Source: Rhizobium sp. NFR03
GTDB taxonomy: Bacteria > Pseudomonadota > Alphaproteobacteria > Rhizobiales > Rhizobiaceae
Reading direction: 5' to 3'
NCBI RefSeq assembly: GCF_900111275.1
Contig: NZ_FOGR01000006.1
Span: forward strand, 62,001-126,000
DNA length: 64,000 bases
A program made the translations under genes and the position numbers. Shown here piece after piece: positions 49,496-58,635 of this stretch (its first letter is position 1; every line of letters begins with the position of its first letter). The notes under the pieces were generated by a model, which saw only the letters and a list, made by a program, of their open reading frames with translations, was not told where the DNA came from and did not search any database.

Positions 49496-49541
49496 AAAAA
49501 GCCGGCTGGTCTGCCGGTAGAGATCAGGCTTCAAAAGCCGG
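49496..49541 (-). promoter_or_regulatory. Attenuator-like hairpins in the leuC leader
   Basis: On the minus strand, CCGGC-AGACCA-GCCGG-CTTTTT (49517-49496) looks like a terminator about 30 bp before the leuC ATG. An upstream CCGGCT (49541-49536) could pair with the AGCCGG of that terminator and exclude it. The whole gap between leuC and the channel gene (49465-49855, 391 bp) contains this and one short reading frame. I see no canonical leucine-rich leader peptide. Confidence 0.4.
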
Positions 49542-49561
49542 GGCAGGCGCCCCCGAAGGAT

Positions 49562-49678
49562 CTATCGAAGTCGGCTGTTGAGCGCCCCGGAAACACGCGC
49601 GTAAAAGCGTGCCGGCAGGCGCTTGTGATCCTGCAGCACGACGACATTCTGCGCGCGACATCCGAACTTGGATTCCAT
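49562..49678 (-). CDS. Possible 38-residue small protein or leader ORF before leuC
   Basis: An ATG at 49678 opens 38 codons ending at TAG just before the leuC attenuator-like hairpins. The sequence includes QNVVVLQDHKRLPARFY and VSGALNSRLR. The ribosome-binding site is weak (only GAGA nearby). It has four leucines without a run, so it is not a classical leucine leader. It may be noise. Confidence 0.3.
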   Translation of the reverse strand: MESKFGCRAQNVVVLQDHKRLPARFYARVSGALNSRLR

Positions 49679-49855
49679 GGCGTCTCGAATAGCAGTTTCC
49701 AGGCAGGACTGCAAGTTTCGCCGGCGCTCGACCGCTCGCTCCGCAGACCTCCGATCTTTACGGTGTTTGTCGATTTTCTCATGCTTTACTTGCCAACAGG
49801 CCGAAAGTTTGAGACGCCGAAGACGTCCGTCATCAGGCGGATCTGGGGGAACATC

Positions 49856-51757
49856 ATGACACGACCGATTACCTGGCGGGACCGCGCGCGCTATCAGTTC
49901 GACAAGAGCATGGCGGCCGGGCCGATCGCGCTGATCGGCTGGCTGGCGGTCATCTCGCTGATCGTCATCGTGCTCGCAGGACTGCTGCTGGCCATCAGCG
50001 GCATCGCGCAGGATGGCGGCGAGCCCGTCTCCTTCATCGAGGGCGCATGGGAATCGCTGATGCGCACGATGGATGCGGGCGCCATGGGCGGCGATGTCGG
50101 CTGGAGCTTTCGCGGCGTCTCGCTGGCGGTCACCGTTGCCGGCATCTTCGTCTTCTCCGCCCTGATCGGCGTCCTTTCCTCCGGTCTCGATGAGAAGCTG
50201 GACGAGCTTCGCAAGGGCCGGTCGCACGTATTGGAGAAGGAGCACACGATCATCTTCAACTGGTCGCCCTCGATCTTCGACGTGATTTCCGAACTCGTCA
50301 TCGCCAACCGCAGCCGGCGTCGCCCCCGCATCGTCATCATGGCCGGCAAGGACAAGGTGGAGATGGAGGACGAGATTGCCGACAAGATCCCGGATCTCGG
50401 CAACACCCGCATCATCTGCCGCAGCGGCGATCCGACGGATCTGCACGACATCAACATCGTCAATCCCCAGGCTTCCCGCGCCATCGTCGTTCTCTCGCCG
50501 GAGGGCGACTATGCTGATTCGCAGGTCATCAAGACCATCCTCGCACTCGTGAACGATCCGTCGCGGCGCCCGGAGCGCTACCGCATCGCCGCCGAAATCC
50601 GCGATGCGGCCAATGCCGAGGTTGCGCGCATTGTCGGCGGCAGCGAATTGCAGCTGGTTCTGGCCGACGAGCTTATTTCCCGCATCGTCGTCAGCTCCAG
50701 CCGCCAGTCGGGCCTCAGCGGCGTCTATACCGAATTGCTCGATTTCGACGGTTCGGAGATCTACGCGCTCGAACAGCCGGACCTCGTCGGCAAATCCTTC
50801 GGCGCCGCCGTCATGGCTTATGACACGTCCACCCTGATCGGCGTCGGCACCACGGACGGCAAGGTGCATCTGAACCCGCCCACCAACCGTGTCATCGCGG
50901 CTGGCGAGCGTGCCATTCTCATTGCCGAGGACGACGACACCATCCGCCTGCGCACGGGCGACTTCACCGTGGATCGCGACGTCATCCGCCCGCGGCCGCC
51001 GGTCACGCGCCGGGCGGAAACCACGCTCCTGCTCGGCTGGAACCGCAGGGGACCCATCATCACCCAGGAGCTTTCGCGTTACGTCGCGCCCGGTTCCCGC
51101 CTGATGATTGCGGCGGATACGCCGGAGCTTCTCGATGAGGTGGCGGCCATGCCGTATCTGAACGAGAACCTGTCGGTCGAGTGCCGCGTGATCGATACCA
51201 GCAACCGTGCCGCACTGGATGCGCTGGATGTGCCTTCCTTCGACCATGTGCTGGTTCTGGGCTACAGCGACCATCTGGCTGCACAGCCGGCCGATACGGC
51301 AACGCTCGTGACGCTGCTGCAACTGCGCAAGATTGCCGAGGCCGCAAACACGCATATCGGCATCGTCAGCGAGATGATCGACGTTCGCAACCGCGATCTT
51401 GCCGCCGTGACCCGCGCCGACGACTTCGTCGTCAGCAACAAGCTCGTCAGCCTCATGCTGGCGCAGGCCTCGGAAAACGAACTGATGGCCGATATCTTCA
51501 ACGAGCTTCTCGACGAGGACGGTTCGGAAATCTACATGCGTGCCGTCACCGACTACATCGCGATCGACCGCCCGGTGAACTTCTACACGATCACGCTGGC
51601 AGCCTTGATGCGCGGCGAAGTGGCACTCGGCTACAGCAAGGTAGGCGCAGCCGTTCGCGACACGAGAGGACTTGGCGGTGTGGTGGTCAATCCTGCAAAG
51701 GGAGAGGCTGTGCAGTACGGGGCCGGAGACAAGCTGATCATTCTCGCGCGCGACTGA
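49856..51757 (+). CDS. CASTOR/POLLUX-related potassium-channel-like protein
   Basis: The 633-residue protein has a first hydrophobic helix (about 24-47), a pore-loop-like segment with MDAGAMGGDVGW (72-83) and a second helix (about 86-108). A large cytoplasmic part follows, with several RCK/TrkA-like nucleotide-binding folds (HTIIFNWSPSIFDVISELV from 130, TTLLLGWNRRGPIITQEL near 390). This is the layout of the CASTOR/POLLUX family. The typical selectivity filter TVGYG is replaced by DAGAMG. The start at 49856 has GGGGGA upstream. It is not near other ion genes. Confidence 0.8.
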   Translation: MTRPITWRDRARYQFDKSMAAGPIALIGWLAVISLIVIVLAGLLLAISGIAQDGGEPVSFIEGAWESLMRTMDAGAMGGDVGWSFRGVSLAVTVAGIFVFSALIGVLSSGLDEKLDELRKGRSHVLEKEHTIIFNWSPSIFDVISELVIANRSRRRPRIVIMAGKDKVEMEDEIADKIPDLGNTRIICRSGDPTDLHDINIVNPQASRAIVVLSPEGDYADSQVIKTILALVNDPSRRPERYRIAAEIRDAANAEVARIVGGSELQLVLADELISRIVVSSSRQSGLSGVYTELLDFDGSEIYALEQPDLVGKSFGAAVMAYDTSTLIGVGTTDGKVHLNPPTNRVIAAGERAILIAEDDDTIRLRTGDFTVDRDVIRPRPPVTRRAETTLLLGWNRRGPIITQELSRYVAPGSRLMIAADTPELLDEVAAMPYLNENLSVECRVIDTSNRAALDALDVPSFDHVLVLGYSDHLAAQPADTATLVTLLQLRKIAEAANTHIGIVSEMIDVRNRDLAAVTRADDFVVSNKLVSLMLAQASENELMADIFNELLDEDGSEIYMRAVTDYIAIDRPVNFYTITLAALMRGEVALGYSKVGAAVRDTRGLGGVVVNPAKGEAVQYGAGDKLIILARD

Positions 51758-51793
51758 TACCAGCGCTCGCGCGCGACGGATATCCAGAAGCCC

Positions 51794-52693
51794 TCACCCC
51801 CGATGATCGCCCCGCAGCCGCTTCTCCAAACCCCGAAGCGCCAGCGACAGGCCGATGGTGAGAAGCAGATAGACATAGGCGACGATCGAGTAGGTTTCGA
51901 AAAAACGGAAGGAGCCGGAGGCATAGACCTTGCCCATCTGGGTGATGTCCTGCACGCCGAGCACGGAGACGAGCGACGAATCCTTGATCATCGCGATAAA
52001 GTCGTTGCCGAGCGGCGGTAGGATGGTGCGGATGGCCTGGGGAAAGACCACGAGCCGGAACCGCTGGAACCGGTTGAGGCCCAGCGCCTCCGCCGCCTCC
52101 ACCTGGCCCCGGTCCACCGACTGGATGCCCGCGCGAAAAACCTCGGCGATGAAGGCGGAATAGCCGATCGTGAGCGCGATGATCGCACGCCACATCAAGG
52201 ACAGGTCGCGCACCAGCACCGGCTCCATCGCACCGGCCGAAATCAGCGGCGTCAAGACGAGGTTGATGAGCCAGACGAGGGCGGGCGTGCCGACAAAGGC
52301 GATGTAGAACAGCAGCACGAGGACGGGAATGCCACGGACCACCTCGGTGTAGAAGCGTGCGACCTGACGCAACACCGAGCGCCGTGACAGCGCCATCAGC
52401 GCCACGCCGAGCCCGAGAAGCGTGGCAAGGGCAAAGCCGACGATCGTGACGAAGATCGTCACGCCGATGCCGACGGCGACCACCGTGAAAACGCGGGAAT
52501 AGAGATCGTTGACGGCGATGAGAATGGCGAGGCCGACGGCAATTGCGCCAAGGGCGATCAACCACCAGGGCAACTCCCGCCCGGCAGCACTCCGGCCATC
52601 TCCCGGGCGAACCGCCATGAGGCGTTCGCCGGGGCTGCCTGCAGCATTATTCGGAGAGAATTGCGAAGGCGGATCTGACGGGCGAGGCGGCAT
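51794..52693 (-). CDS. Polar amino-acid ABC transporter permease
   Basis: The 299-residue protein has about five membrane helices and the EAA loop EAAEALGLNRFQRFRLVVFPQAIRTILPPLGN, typical of His/Glu/Gln/Arg permeases. A 40-residue Pro/Ser-rich N-terminus precedes the first helix. The exact start is unclear (52693 or 52618). It lies 30 bp downstream of a binding-protein gene on the same strand, so the two are one transcript. No ATP-binding gene is adjacent, so it must use one encoded elsewhere. Confidence 0.85.
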   Translation of the reverse strand: MPPRPSDPPSQFSPNNAAGSPGERLMAVRPGDGRSAAGRELPWWLIALGAIAVGLAILIAVNDLYSRVFTVVAVGIGVTIFVTIVGFALATLLGLGVALMALSRRSVLRQVARFYTEVVRGIPVLVLLFYIAFVGTPALVWLINLVLTPLISAGAMEPVLVRDLSLMWRAIIALTIGYSAFIAEVFRAGIQSVDRGQVEAAEALGLNRFQRFRLVVFPQAIRTILPPLGNDFIAMIKDSSLVSVLGVQDITQMGKVYASGSFRFFETYSIVAYVYLLLTIGLSLALRGLEKRLRGDHRG

Positions 52694-52723
52694 CACGAGC
52701 TACGTGTCCGATCCAGCCTCGAC

Positions 52724-53521
52724 CTATTCACCCATCTTGAAATCGACGAACCACTTGCGGTTCAGTTTTTCCAGCGTGCCATCCGCCTTCAGCGCCGCGA
52801 TGGCTGCGTTCACGGGCGCAACCAGCTTGGAGCCCTTGGGGAAAATGAAACCGAAGTCCTCGGTGCCGAGCGGCCCGCCGATCAGCTTCAGCCCGCCATC
52901 GGACGTATCCACATAACCCTTGCCGGCCGTGCCGTCCGTGAGCACGGCATCGACATCACCGGCCTTCAGCGCCTGCACCGTCGCGCCGAAGGTTTCGAAC
53001 AGCTTCACGCGCGGATTCTGCTCGTTGCCGTCGAGCACCTCGTAAATGGCGGTGTAGAACGGCGTCGTTCCCGGCTGGGCGCCGATGAGACCCTCCGTGA
53101 GGGCGGCAAAGGACTTGCCATCCGTAAACCGGCTCTCGTCGCCGCGTACCAGCATGAATTGCTCGGAGCGCATATAGGGGTCGGAGAAATCCACCTTCTC
53201 CTTGCGCTCTTCCTTGATGGTGATGCCGGTCATGCCCATGTCGTACTGCCCATCGGAAACGGACTGGATCATCGCATCCCAGCTGGTATTGCGATACGTC
53301 ACCTTGGCGTTCAAGCGCTTGGCGATCTCGCCCACCGCATCATACTCCCAGCCGGCGGCCTCGCCGGTTTTCGGGTCGATGAACTGCAGCGGCGGATAAG
53401 CATTTTCCGTCACCACGACGATCTCGCGCCCGCCGAGATCGGCAAGGTCGGCGGCAACAGCGCTGATCGGCAGAAGAGCAAGAACGGTCAGACCGGCGAG
53501 AACATGGCGGCGCGAAAACAT
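52724..53521 (-). CDS. Amino-acid ABC transporter substrate-binding protein
   Basis: The 265-residue family 3 extracellular solute-binding protein has a signal segment ([23 protein letters not shown]), then [31 protein letters not shown] and [21 protein letters not shown]-like sequence (here [21 protein letters not shown]). Such proteins bind polar amino acids. The specificity cannot be told. It is first in the two-gene operon with the permease. Twin arginines in the signal segment raise a Tat-like possibility. Confidence 0.88.
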   Translation of the reverse strand: MFSRRHVLAGLTVLALLPISAVAADLADLGGREIVVVTENAYPPLQFIDPKTGEAAGWEYDAVGEIAKRLNAKVTYRNTSWDAMIQSVSDGQYDMGMTGITIKEERKEKVDFSDPYMRSEQFMLVRGDESRFTDGKSFAALTEGLIGAQPGTTPFYTAIYEVLDGNEQNPRVKLFETFGATVQALKAGDVDAVLTDGTAGKGYVDTSDGGLKLIGGPLGTEDFGFIFPKGSKLVAPVNAAIAALKADGTLEKLNRKWFVDFKMGE

Positions 53522-53819
53522 GAGGCAGGCTCCTGGCGTGTGACGCGCGAGACTGTCACGAAACTTGCCCGAACGGCAAGGGCAGAGCGGACGATGACGA
53601 CATTTCCCTGCGGCGCTCAGTTCGCACCGGTCCCGATCCTGTCGAACGCGTGCGATGAAGGAAGCCGCATCGCACCTGCCATGGTTCCTTTTCCGGCACT
53701 AGAGGCGGAAAACCTGCCTCCTTCCGTCACACGTCGCTTGTCCCTAGAGTTTTCTTGGCAAGACCGAGACGCTCATCGATACGGTCTTCTGGCGATCAGG
53801 TCTTCTGGAAGGAATGTTC

Positions 53820-54329
53820 ATGAAACACACGCTCGCACCCGCCCTCCTCGCAGTCTCCCTCTCGTTCGGATCGCTGCTGACAGCAGCGCCATCGCAGGCG
53901 CAGGAAGCCGTTGTGGCGGCGCCCGACGCGGAGGCGCTGTTTACCAGCCCGGATCCGCAACTCAACGCCAACAAACAGGTTGCCCTCGGCATCGTCAGGG
54001 ATCTGCTGGAAGCCAACCACTGGGACAAGGCCGACCAGTATCTGACGGAGCGCTATCTCCAGCACAATCCGAATGCAGCATCAGGCCGCGCCGGCGTGGT
54101 CGCCTATTTTACGGACGTTCTGAAACGTAAACCAACGCCGATCCCCGAGAAGATGAAGACGCCCGTCGCCTTCGTCACGGCGGAAGGCGATCTCGTCACC
54201 GTCGGCTATGTCAGGGAGGTGAAGGACGAGAAGGACGCGTCGAAGAGCTACACCACGACATGGTTCGACACGTGGCGTATCCTGGACGGCAAGGCCGACG
54301 AGCACTGGGATCCGGCAACCAAGCCTTGA
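53820..54329 (+). CDS. Secreted SnoaL/NTF2-like protein
   Basis: The 169-residue protein has a signal peptide (residues 1-28, ending APSQAQE). The NTF2-like (SnoaL) fold follows: ANKQVALGIVRDLLEANHWDKADQYLTERYLQHNPNAASGRAGVVAYF, with the long helix and the HWDPA end. Such proteins are small hydrolases, isomerases or binding proteins, so function is open. The ATG at 53820 has GGAAGGA six bases away. An ATG two codons before is too close to that site. Two copies of GGTCTTCTGG (16 bp apart) precede it. Confidence 0.75.
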   Translation: MKHTLAPALLAVSLSFGSLLTAAPSQAQEAVVAAPDAEALFTSPDPQLNANKQVALGIVRDLLEANHWDKADQYLTERYLQHNPNAASGRAGVVAYFTDVLKRKPTPIPEKMKTPVAFVTAEGDLVTVGYVREVKDEKDASKSYTTTWFDTWRILDGKADEHWDPATKP

Positions 54330-54355
54330 ACCGGTCATCCCGCTCTTCGGAGATG

Positions 54356-54391
54356 AAAAAGCCGCCGGTTCGCACCGGCGGCTTTTTCGAA
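54356..54391. terminator. Strong bidirectional terminator before rplS
   Basis: GCCGCCGGT-TCGC-ACCGGCGGC with A-run and T-run flanks forms a near-perfect hairpin (54361-54382 core). It ends both the SnoaL-like gene and rplS. Confidence 0.92.
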
Positions 54392-54409
54392 TGACATGAT
54401 CCGAAGATC

Positions 54410-54973
54410 TTATTCTGCAGACTTTGCGTCTTCGGCAGCCTTTGCAGCAGCGGCGTCTTCAGCGGCCTTGGCGGCGGCTGCCTCAGCGGCTGCGGCTTCT
54501 GCTGCTGCCTTTTCGGCGGCAAGCGCCTGGGCTGCTGCAACCTTTTCAGCTTCCAGACGGGCCTTTTCCTCGGCAGCCGACTGGCGAGCCGTATCGTTCA
54601 GCTTGCGGGCGCGCGTACCGGTGTTCTCGACGATACGAGCCGACTTGCCGCGACGATCGCGCAGGTAGTAGAGCTTGGCGCGACGAACCTTACCGCGGCG
54701 AACGATCTCGACGCTTTCGACCATCGGCGAATAGACCGGGAATACGCGCTCGACGCCTTCGCCGTAGGAGATCTTGCGAACCGTGAAGCTCTCGTTGATG
54801 CCGCCACCCGAACGGGCGATGCAGACGCCTTCATAGGCCTGCACGCGGGTACGGGTACCTTCTGTCACGCGCACGTTGACGCGGAGCGTGTCACCTGCGG
54901 AGAATTCCGGAAGGGTACGCTTGGCTTCGATCTTGGCGGCCTGTTCGGCTTCCAGCTGCTGGATGATGTTCAT
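54410..54973 (-). CDS. rplS: 50S ribosomal protein L19 with long Ala/Glu/Lys tail
   Basis: The 187-residue protein has the L19 core (residues 1-118: [61 protein letters not shown]). A tail of about 57 residues, almost only Ala, Glu, Lys and Asp, follows, with repeated AAAAKAAED units. E. coli L19 is 115 residues. L19 lies at the 30S-50S interface. The extension is seen in other rhizobia too but has no assigned job. Confidence 0.94.
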   Translation of the reverse strand: MNIIQQLEAEQAAKIEAKRTLPEFSAGDTLRVNVRVTEGTRTRVQAYEGVCIARSGGGINESFTVRKISYGEGVERVFPVYSPMVESVEIVRRGKVRRAKLYYLRDRRGKSARIVENTGTRARKLNDTARQSAAEEKARLEAEKVAAAQALAAEKAAAEAAAAEAAAAKAAEDAAAAKAAEDAKSAE

Positions 54974-55144
54974 CGGTTTAACCTTGCTTTCTTCTCAAAC
55001 AGTCAGAGCGCCCGTGTGTCTTTCGGCAATGCCTCTGGACAGGTCTCTTCCAGTGAAGAGCGACGGCGGATGCACTATTCTTTGTTGACGGTCGCGGGCA
55101 GGAACCCGAGCCGGTGCGGCCTATACACCGGGAACAGCGATTTG

Positions 55145-55675
55145 TCACCCCTCCACCGAAGGGATTCTGGTTGAAGCATCGGGGCTCTCAAAGCGGAGAA
55201 TGCTCGTATCGCCGTCATCAATCACCGCGACGCCATGAATGGCTGCGGCAACACCGCGCCAGAACGACCCTGCAACGGCGTTGTTCTTGACGACGCCGAG
55301 CTCCCACACACCCGGATGCCGCGCAATCAGTTGGTTCGCAGCATATTGTCCGAGGCCCGTTCTGCGAAATTCCGGCACCACGCAGAATTCCGCCATCGCA
55401 TGATCGACCGGCACTCCCGAGCACGAATGGCGGTTGACGAGGGCAAAACCAGCGGGATTCCACGCATCCTCCTGCATGACCTCGATCAGATAAGCCCAAC
55501 GATCAATGTCTTCGAAATAAAGATCGAAATAGGGATAGGCGGCATCGACGGGGCCGAAGGCGGAAAGCCCGAGGAGATACGCATCGAGAAGATCTCGCAG
55601 CACACCCTTGTCGCGTACAGTGACCTGTCGAATGCGCCAGATGTCGGCTTTCGAAGAAATGTCGGACAAAGTCAT
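55145..55675 (-). CDS. GNAT family N-acetyltransferase
   Basis: The 176-residue protein has a GNAT fold: HAMAEFCVVPEFRRTGLGQYAANQLIARHPGVWELGVVKNNAVAGSFWRG, with motif A RRTGLG. The substrate is unknown. The start at 55675 has AAGGAG at good spacing. A longer frame from 55720 is unsupported. It is upstream of rplS on the same strand with 171 bp between, and divergent from the TauE gene. Confidence 0.82.
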   Translation of the reverse strand: MTLSDISSKADIWRIRQVTVRDKGVLRDLLDAYLLGLSAFGPVDAAYPYFDLYFEDIDRWAYLIEVMQEDAWNPAGFALVNRHSCSGVPVDHAMAEFCVVPEFRRTGLGQYAANQLIARHPGVWELGVVKNNAVAGSFWRGVAAAIHGVAVIDDGDTSILRFESPDASTRIPSVEG

Positions 55676-55764
55676 GCAGCGACGCTCCTTGCGCGAACAT
55701 GCGTCCTTGCGTTTATGCACGAGGGCTATACCACGAAAAACAGCCCTTTTTCGATGAGTCGCCG

Positions 55765-56511
55765 ATGTCCGTTACAACCGCCGTTCTTCTTTTTCTCGCC
55801 GGCTTCCTGTCGAGCGCCGTCAATGCAGTGGCCGGTGGAGGCACGTTTCTCACCTTCGGCGCGATGACGCTGGCCGGCCTGCCGCCGATCGTGGCGAACG
55901 CCACCTCCTCCATCGTGCAGTTCCCGGGCTACATCACCTCGGCGCTGGCCTATCGGCGCGAACTGATGGCCGACAAGCGGATGGCGGTCATGCTGGGGCT
56001 TCTCTCCGCCGTCGGCGGCCTCATCGGCGCCGGCATCCTGCTCGCCATGTCCAACCCCTCGTTCCGGGCGCTGGTGCCATGGCTGCTGCTGGGTGCGACG
56101 GCGATCTTTGCGGCGGGCCCCCTGCTCCGCCCGAAGGCGCGAGAGGTCGGCGCGCCGCTTGGTGCCCTGGGGCTTCTCGGGCAGTTCGCGACGTCGATCT
56201 ATGGCGGATTCTTCGGGGCGGGCATGGGCATCATGATGCTGGCCGTGCTGGGGCTGACAGCCGGCGGCGGATATCACCGGATCAATGCGCTGAAGAACCT
56301 GCTCGCCGTTGTCATCGCCGCCATCGCCGTTGTCGTCTTCACCTTCGGCGGGGTCGTCTCCTGGCTGGAGGCGGCCGTGATGATCCCGGGCGGGGCGCTT
56401 GGCGGCTATAGCGGCGTCTGGCTGGCGCGCCGCATCCCGCAAGCCATCATCCGCGCCTTCGTCGTCGCGGTCGGACTGCTGCTCGCCTTCTATTATTTCG
56501 TGACTGGCTGA
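55765..56511 (+). CDS. Sulfite exporter TauE/SafE family permease
   Basis: The 248-residue membrane protein has about eight helices and the family motifs [16 protein letters not shown] near the N-terminus and [13 protein letters not shown] in the second half. TauE/SafE proteins export or import small anions such as sulfite or sulfoacetate. The substrate here is unknown. It is convergent with trmD, and the two reading frames overlap by 19 bp (56493-56511). The start at 55765 fits the family. Confidence 0.87.
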   Translation: MSVTTAVLLFLAGFLSSAVNAVAGGGTFLTFGAMTLAGLPPIVANATSSIVQFPGYITSALAYRRELMADKRMAVMLGLLSAVGGLIGAGILLAMSNPSFRALVPWLLLGATAIFAAGPLLRPKAREVGAPLGALGLLGQFATSIYGGFFGAGMGIMMLAVLGLTAGGGYHRINALKNLLAVVIAAIAVVVFTFGGVVSWLEAAVMIPGGALGGYSGVWLARRIPQAIIRAFVVAVGLLLAFYYFVTG

Positions 56512-57212
56512 GACAAAAGGGGCTGAGCCAGAAGATCCGGCCGGCGCTCCCGCGTCAGCCGCTCGGCCTCCGCCCGCCGCCACCGTTCGATGGCACCGTG
56601 ATTGCCAGAGGTCAGCACGGCGGGAATCTCCCGCTCCTCAAAGACCTGCGGGCGGGTATAATGCGGATGCTCCAGCAATCCTCCCTCGAAGCTCTCATGC
56701 ACGCCCGAGAGCGCATTGCCCATGACGCCCGGCAGGATCCGCACGACGGCATCGAGCAGCGTCAGAGCCGCAGGCTCCCCACCCGAAAGAATATAGTCGC
56801 CGATGGAGACCTCTTCGAGCGCGCGCGCATCGATGACCCGCTGGTCGACGCCCTCGAACCGGCCGCAGACGATGACGGCGCCCGGCCCGGCAGCGATTTC
56901 CCGCACCCGAGCCTGGCTCAGCGGCCGCCCGCGCGGGCTCATCAGCAGCCGTGGACGCGCGTCATCGCCCGACACATGATCGATGGCGCGGGCGAGAATA
57001 TCCGCCCGCAGCACCATGCCGGCGCCGCCGCCGGCCGGCGTATCGTCCACGGTCCGGTGCCTGTCCTCGGCAAAGTCGCGGATCTGCACCGCATCGAGCG
57101 ACCATTGCCCACGCTCCAGCGCTCTGCCGGCCAGAGAATGGCCGAGATGCCCCGGGAACATCTCCGGATACAGCGTCAGGATAGTGGCCCGGAACGCCAT
57201 GGCGGTGCTCAC
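56493..57212 (-). CDS. trmD: tRNA (guanine-37-N1)-methyltransferase
   Basis: The 239-residue SPOUT methyltransferase has the trefoil-knot motif [31 protein letters not shown] and the N-terminal [19 protein letters not shown]. It methylates G37 of tRNAs reading CNN codons and prevents frameshifting. The GTG start overlaps the rimM stop by 4 bp (GTGA), which supports it over an internal ATG at 57200. The order rpsP-rimM-trmD is conserved. rplS lies further downstream, separated by the TauE and GNAT genes. Confidence 0.95.
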   Translation of the reverse strand: MSTAMAFRATILTLYPEMFPGHLGHSLAGRALERGQWSLDAVQIRDFAEDRHRTVDDTPAGGGAGMVLRADILARAIDHVSGDDARPRLLMSPRGRPLSQARVREIAAGPGAVIVCGRFEGVDQRVIDARALEEVSIGDYILSGGEPAALTLLDAVVRILPGVMGNALSGVHESFEGGLLEHPHYTRPQVFEEREIPAVLTSGNHGAIERWRRAEAERLTRERRPDLLAQPLLSQPVTK

Positions 57213-57775
57213 GTGCCGGACGTATTGGGATCGAACGGTCCGGACGGATCGTCCTTGTCGTCGACAAGTCCGGCAGCGACCGGATCGACCAACATCGTGC
57301 CGCCTTCAAGGTCGATTTCGAGCACGGAAAATTCCGAAAACGGAATGAGAACCGGACGTCGGCCCGGACCTTTGAGTTCCAGAAGGTCGCCGGCGCCGAA
57401 GTCGAACACGCCGGTCACCACGCCATAGCTCTTGCCCTCGGCGTCCTTCGCCTCCAGCCCTTCGAGGTCCGCGTAAAAGAATTCGTCCTCGTCGAGATCG
57501 TCGTCCGGCAGGTTTTCCCGCTCGATGAACAGGTCGAGCCCGTTCAGCGCCTCGGCCGCCATGCGGTCATTGATGCCGCGAAAGCGAACGATGACGACGT
57601 TCTTGCTCTCGCGCACCTCCAGTACCTCGAAGACGCGCCCGTCCTCGCTGTAGAGATGGCCATAATCGCCCAGCGCCGTCGGCTCTTCGGCAAAGCTCTT
57701 CACGCGAACCTCGCCGCGCAATCCTTGCGCGCCACCGATCGTGCCCATCAGGACGGGGTTTTTCAGCTTGCTCAT
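57209..57775 (-). CDS. rimM: Ribosome maturation factor RimM
   Basis: The 188-residue protein has an N-terminal RimM beta-barrel ([23 protein letters not shown]) and a PRC-barrel ([31 protein letters not shown]). It binds S19 and helps mature the 30S head. It is followed immediately by trmD. A terminator-like hairpin separates it from rpsP, so part of rpsP transcription may stop before it. Confidence 0.94.
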   Translation of the reverse strand: MSKLKNPVLMGTIGGAQGLRGEVRVKSFAEEPTALGDYGHLYSEDGRVFEVLEVRESKNVVIVRFRGINDRMAAEALNGLDLFIERENLPDDDLDEDEFFYADLEGLEAKDAEGKSYGVVTGVFDFGAGDLLELKGPGRRPVLIPFSEFSVLEIDLEGGTMLVDPVAAGLVDDKDDPSGPFDPNTSGT

Positions 57776-57831
57776 CGATGAACCGTTCTTGAGATCATTC
57801 GTCGGAAAGATTGCGCGACCCCATAAACGAA

Positions 57832-57859
57832 AACGGGCGGCATGAAAATGCCGCCCGTT
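57832..57859 (-). terminator. Hairpin between rpsP and rimM, probable attenuating terminator
   Basis: AACGGGCGGCAT (57832-57843) and ATGCCGCCCGTT (57848-57859) form a perfect 12-bp stem with a 4-nt loop. On the minus strand it is followed by TTCGTTTA, so T-richness is moderate. Confidence 0.7.
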
Positions 57860-57881
57860 CCCGAAGATGATGTCCGTCCGA

Positions 57882-58244
57882 TTATTCGGCAGCGGCAGCA
57901 GCGGCGTCTTCAGCCTTCTGCTTGGCTTCGGCGGCGCGCTCGGTCGCCTTCTTGCCGGGCTTGCCCTTGGTCGGGTTGTTGCGGGCTTCGCGCGTGACGA
58001 TGCCGGCTTCGCTCAGGAAGCGCAGGACACGGTCGGTCGGCAGGGCGCCATTGTCGAGCCAATGCTGGATACGCTCGTTGTTCAGTTCGACGCGCTTGGC
58101 ATCGTCCTTGGCAAGCATCGGGTTCCACGAACCGACCTTTTCGAGGAAACGGCCATCGCGGGGCGAACGGGCGTCGGCAATGACGACCTGGTAGAACGGA
58201 CGCTTCTTGGAACCGCCGCGGGCGAGACGAATTTTCAGTGCCAT
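57882..58244 (-). CDS. rpsP: 30S ribosomal protein S16 with extended tail
   Basis: The 120-residue protein has the S16 core (residues 1-82: [40 protein letters not shown]) and a charged Lys/Ala/Glu tail ending [14 protein letters not shown]. coli S16 has 82 residues. S16 binds 16S rRNA early in 30S assembly. AAGGAG precedes the ATG. It heads the rpsP-rimM-trmD group. Confidence 0.95.
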   Translation of the reverse strand: MALKIRLARGGSKKRPFYQVVIADARSPRDGRFLEKVGSWNPMLAKDDAKRVELNNERIQHWLDNGALPTDRVLRFLSEAGIVTREARNNPTKGKPGKKATERAAEAKQKAEDAAAAAAE

Positions 58245-58307
58245 GTCAATATCTCCTTGAATGTTGGCGTGCCGCGGGTGCGGCCTGATGTCGGTATGCG
58301 AAAGCCG

Positions 58308-58628
58308 TCAATCCTTCAGATCGGCGGCGATGTCTTCGTGATGCCGGATGACTTCCTTGATGATGAAGTTCAGGAACTTCTCGGCGAAATCCGGATCCAG
58401 ATGAGCGTCCTGTGCCAAACGGCGCAGGCGTTCGATCTGGTATTCCTCGCGCGCCGGGTCGGCCGGCGGCAAATCGTGGCGGGCTTTCAAAACGCCCACG
58501 GCCTTCGTGCAGCGGAAGCGTTCAGCCAGCATATGGACAAGTGCCGCGTCGATATTGTCGATCGACTGGCGGTAGCCGGAAAGCTCTTCTCGGATCGAAG
58601 GGTCGATGCTCACACGGTCAATGCTCAT
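58308..58628 (-). CDS. Chorismate mutase (AroQ class)
   Basis: The 106-residue all-helical protein matches AroQ chorismate mutase. REELSGYRQSIDNIDAALVHMLAERFRCTKAVGVLKARHDLPPADPAREEYQIERLRRLAQDAHLDPDFAEKFLNFII contains the catalytic-site Arg/Lys and Glu positions. It converts chorismate to prephenate for Phe and Tyr. The start at 58628 fits the family length. It is 7 bp downstream of ffh and co-transcribed with it, a known rhizobial pairing. Confidence 0.9.
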   Translation of the reverse strand: MSIDRVSIDPSIREELSGYRQSIDNIDAALVHMLAERFRCTKAVGVLKARHDLPPADPAREEYQIERLRRLAQDAHLDPDFAEKFLNFIIKEVIRHHEDIAADLKD

Positions 58629-58635
58629 ATGGGCC

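Noticed and set aside
49463-49855. N-terminal extension of the channel protein by 131 codons
   Set aside because: The extension has no membrane or domain signal and runs into the leuC leader. The ATG at 49856 has a good upstream GGGGGA.
49562-51355. 597-codon minus-strand frame across the channel gene
   Set aside because: It is mostly antisense to the CASTOR/POLLUX-like gene. Only its last 38 codons lie in the leuC leader, and I listed those separately with low confidence.
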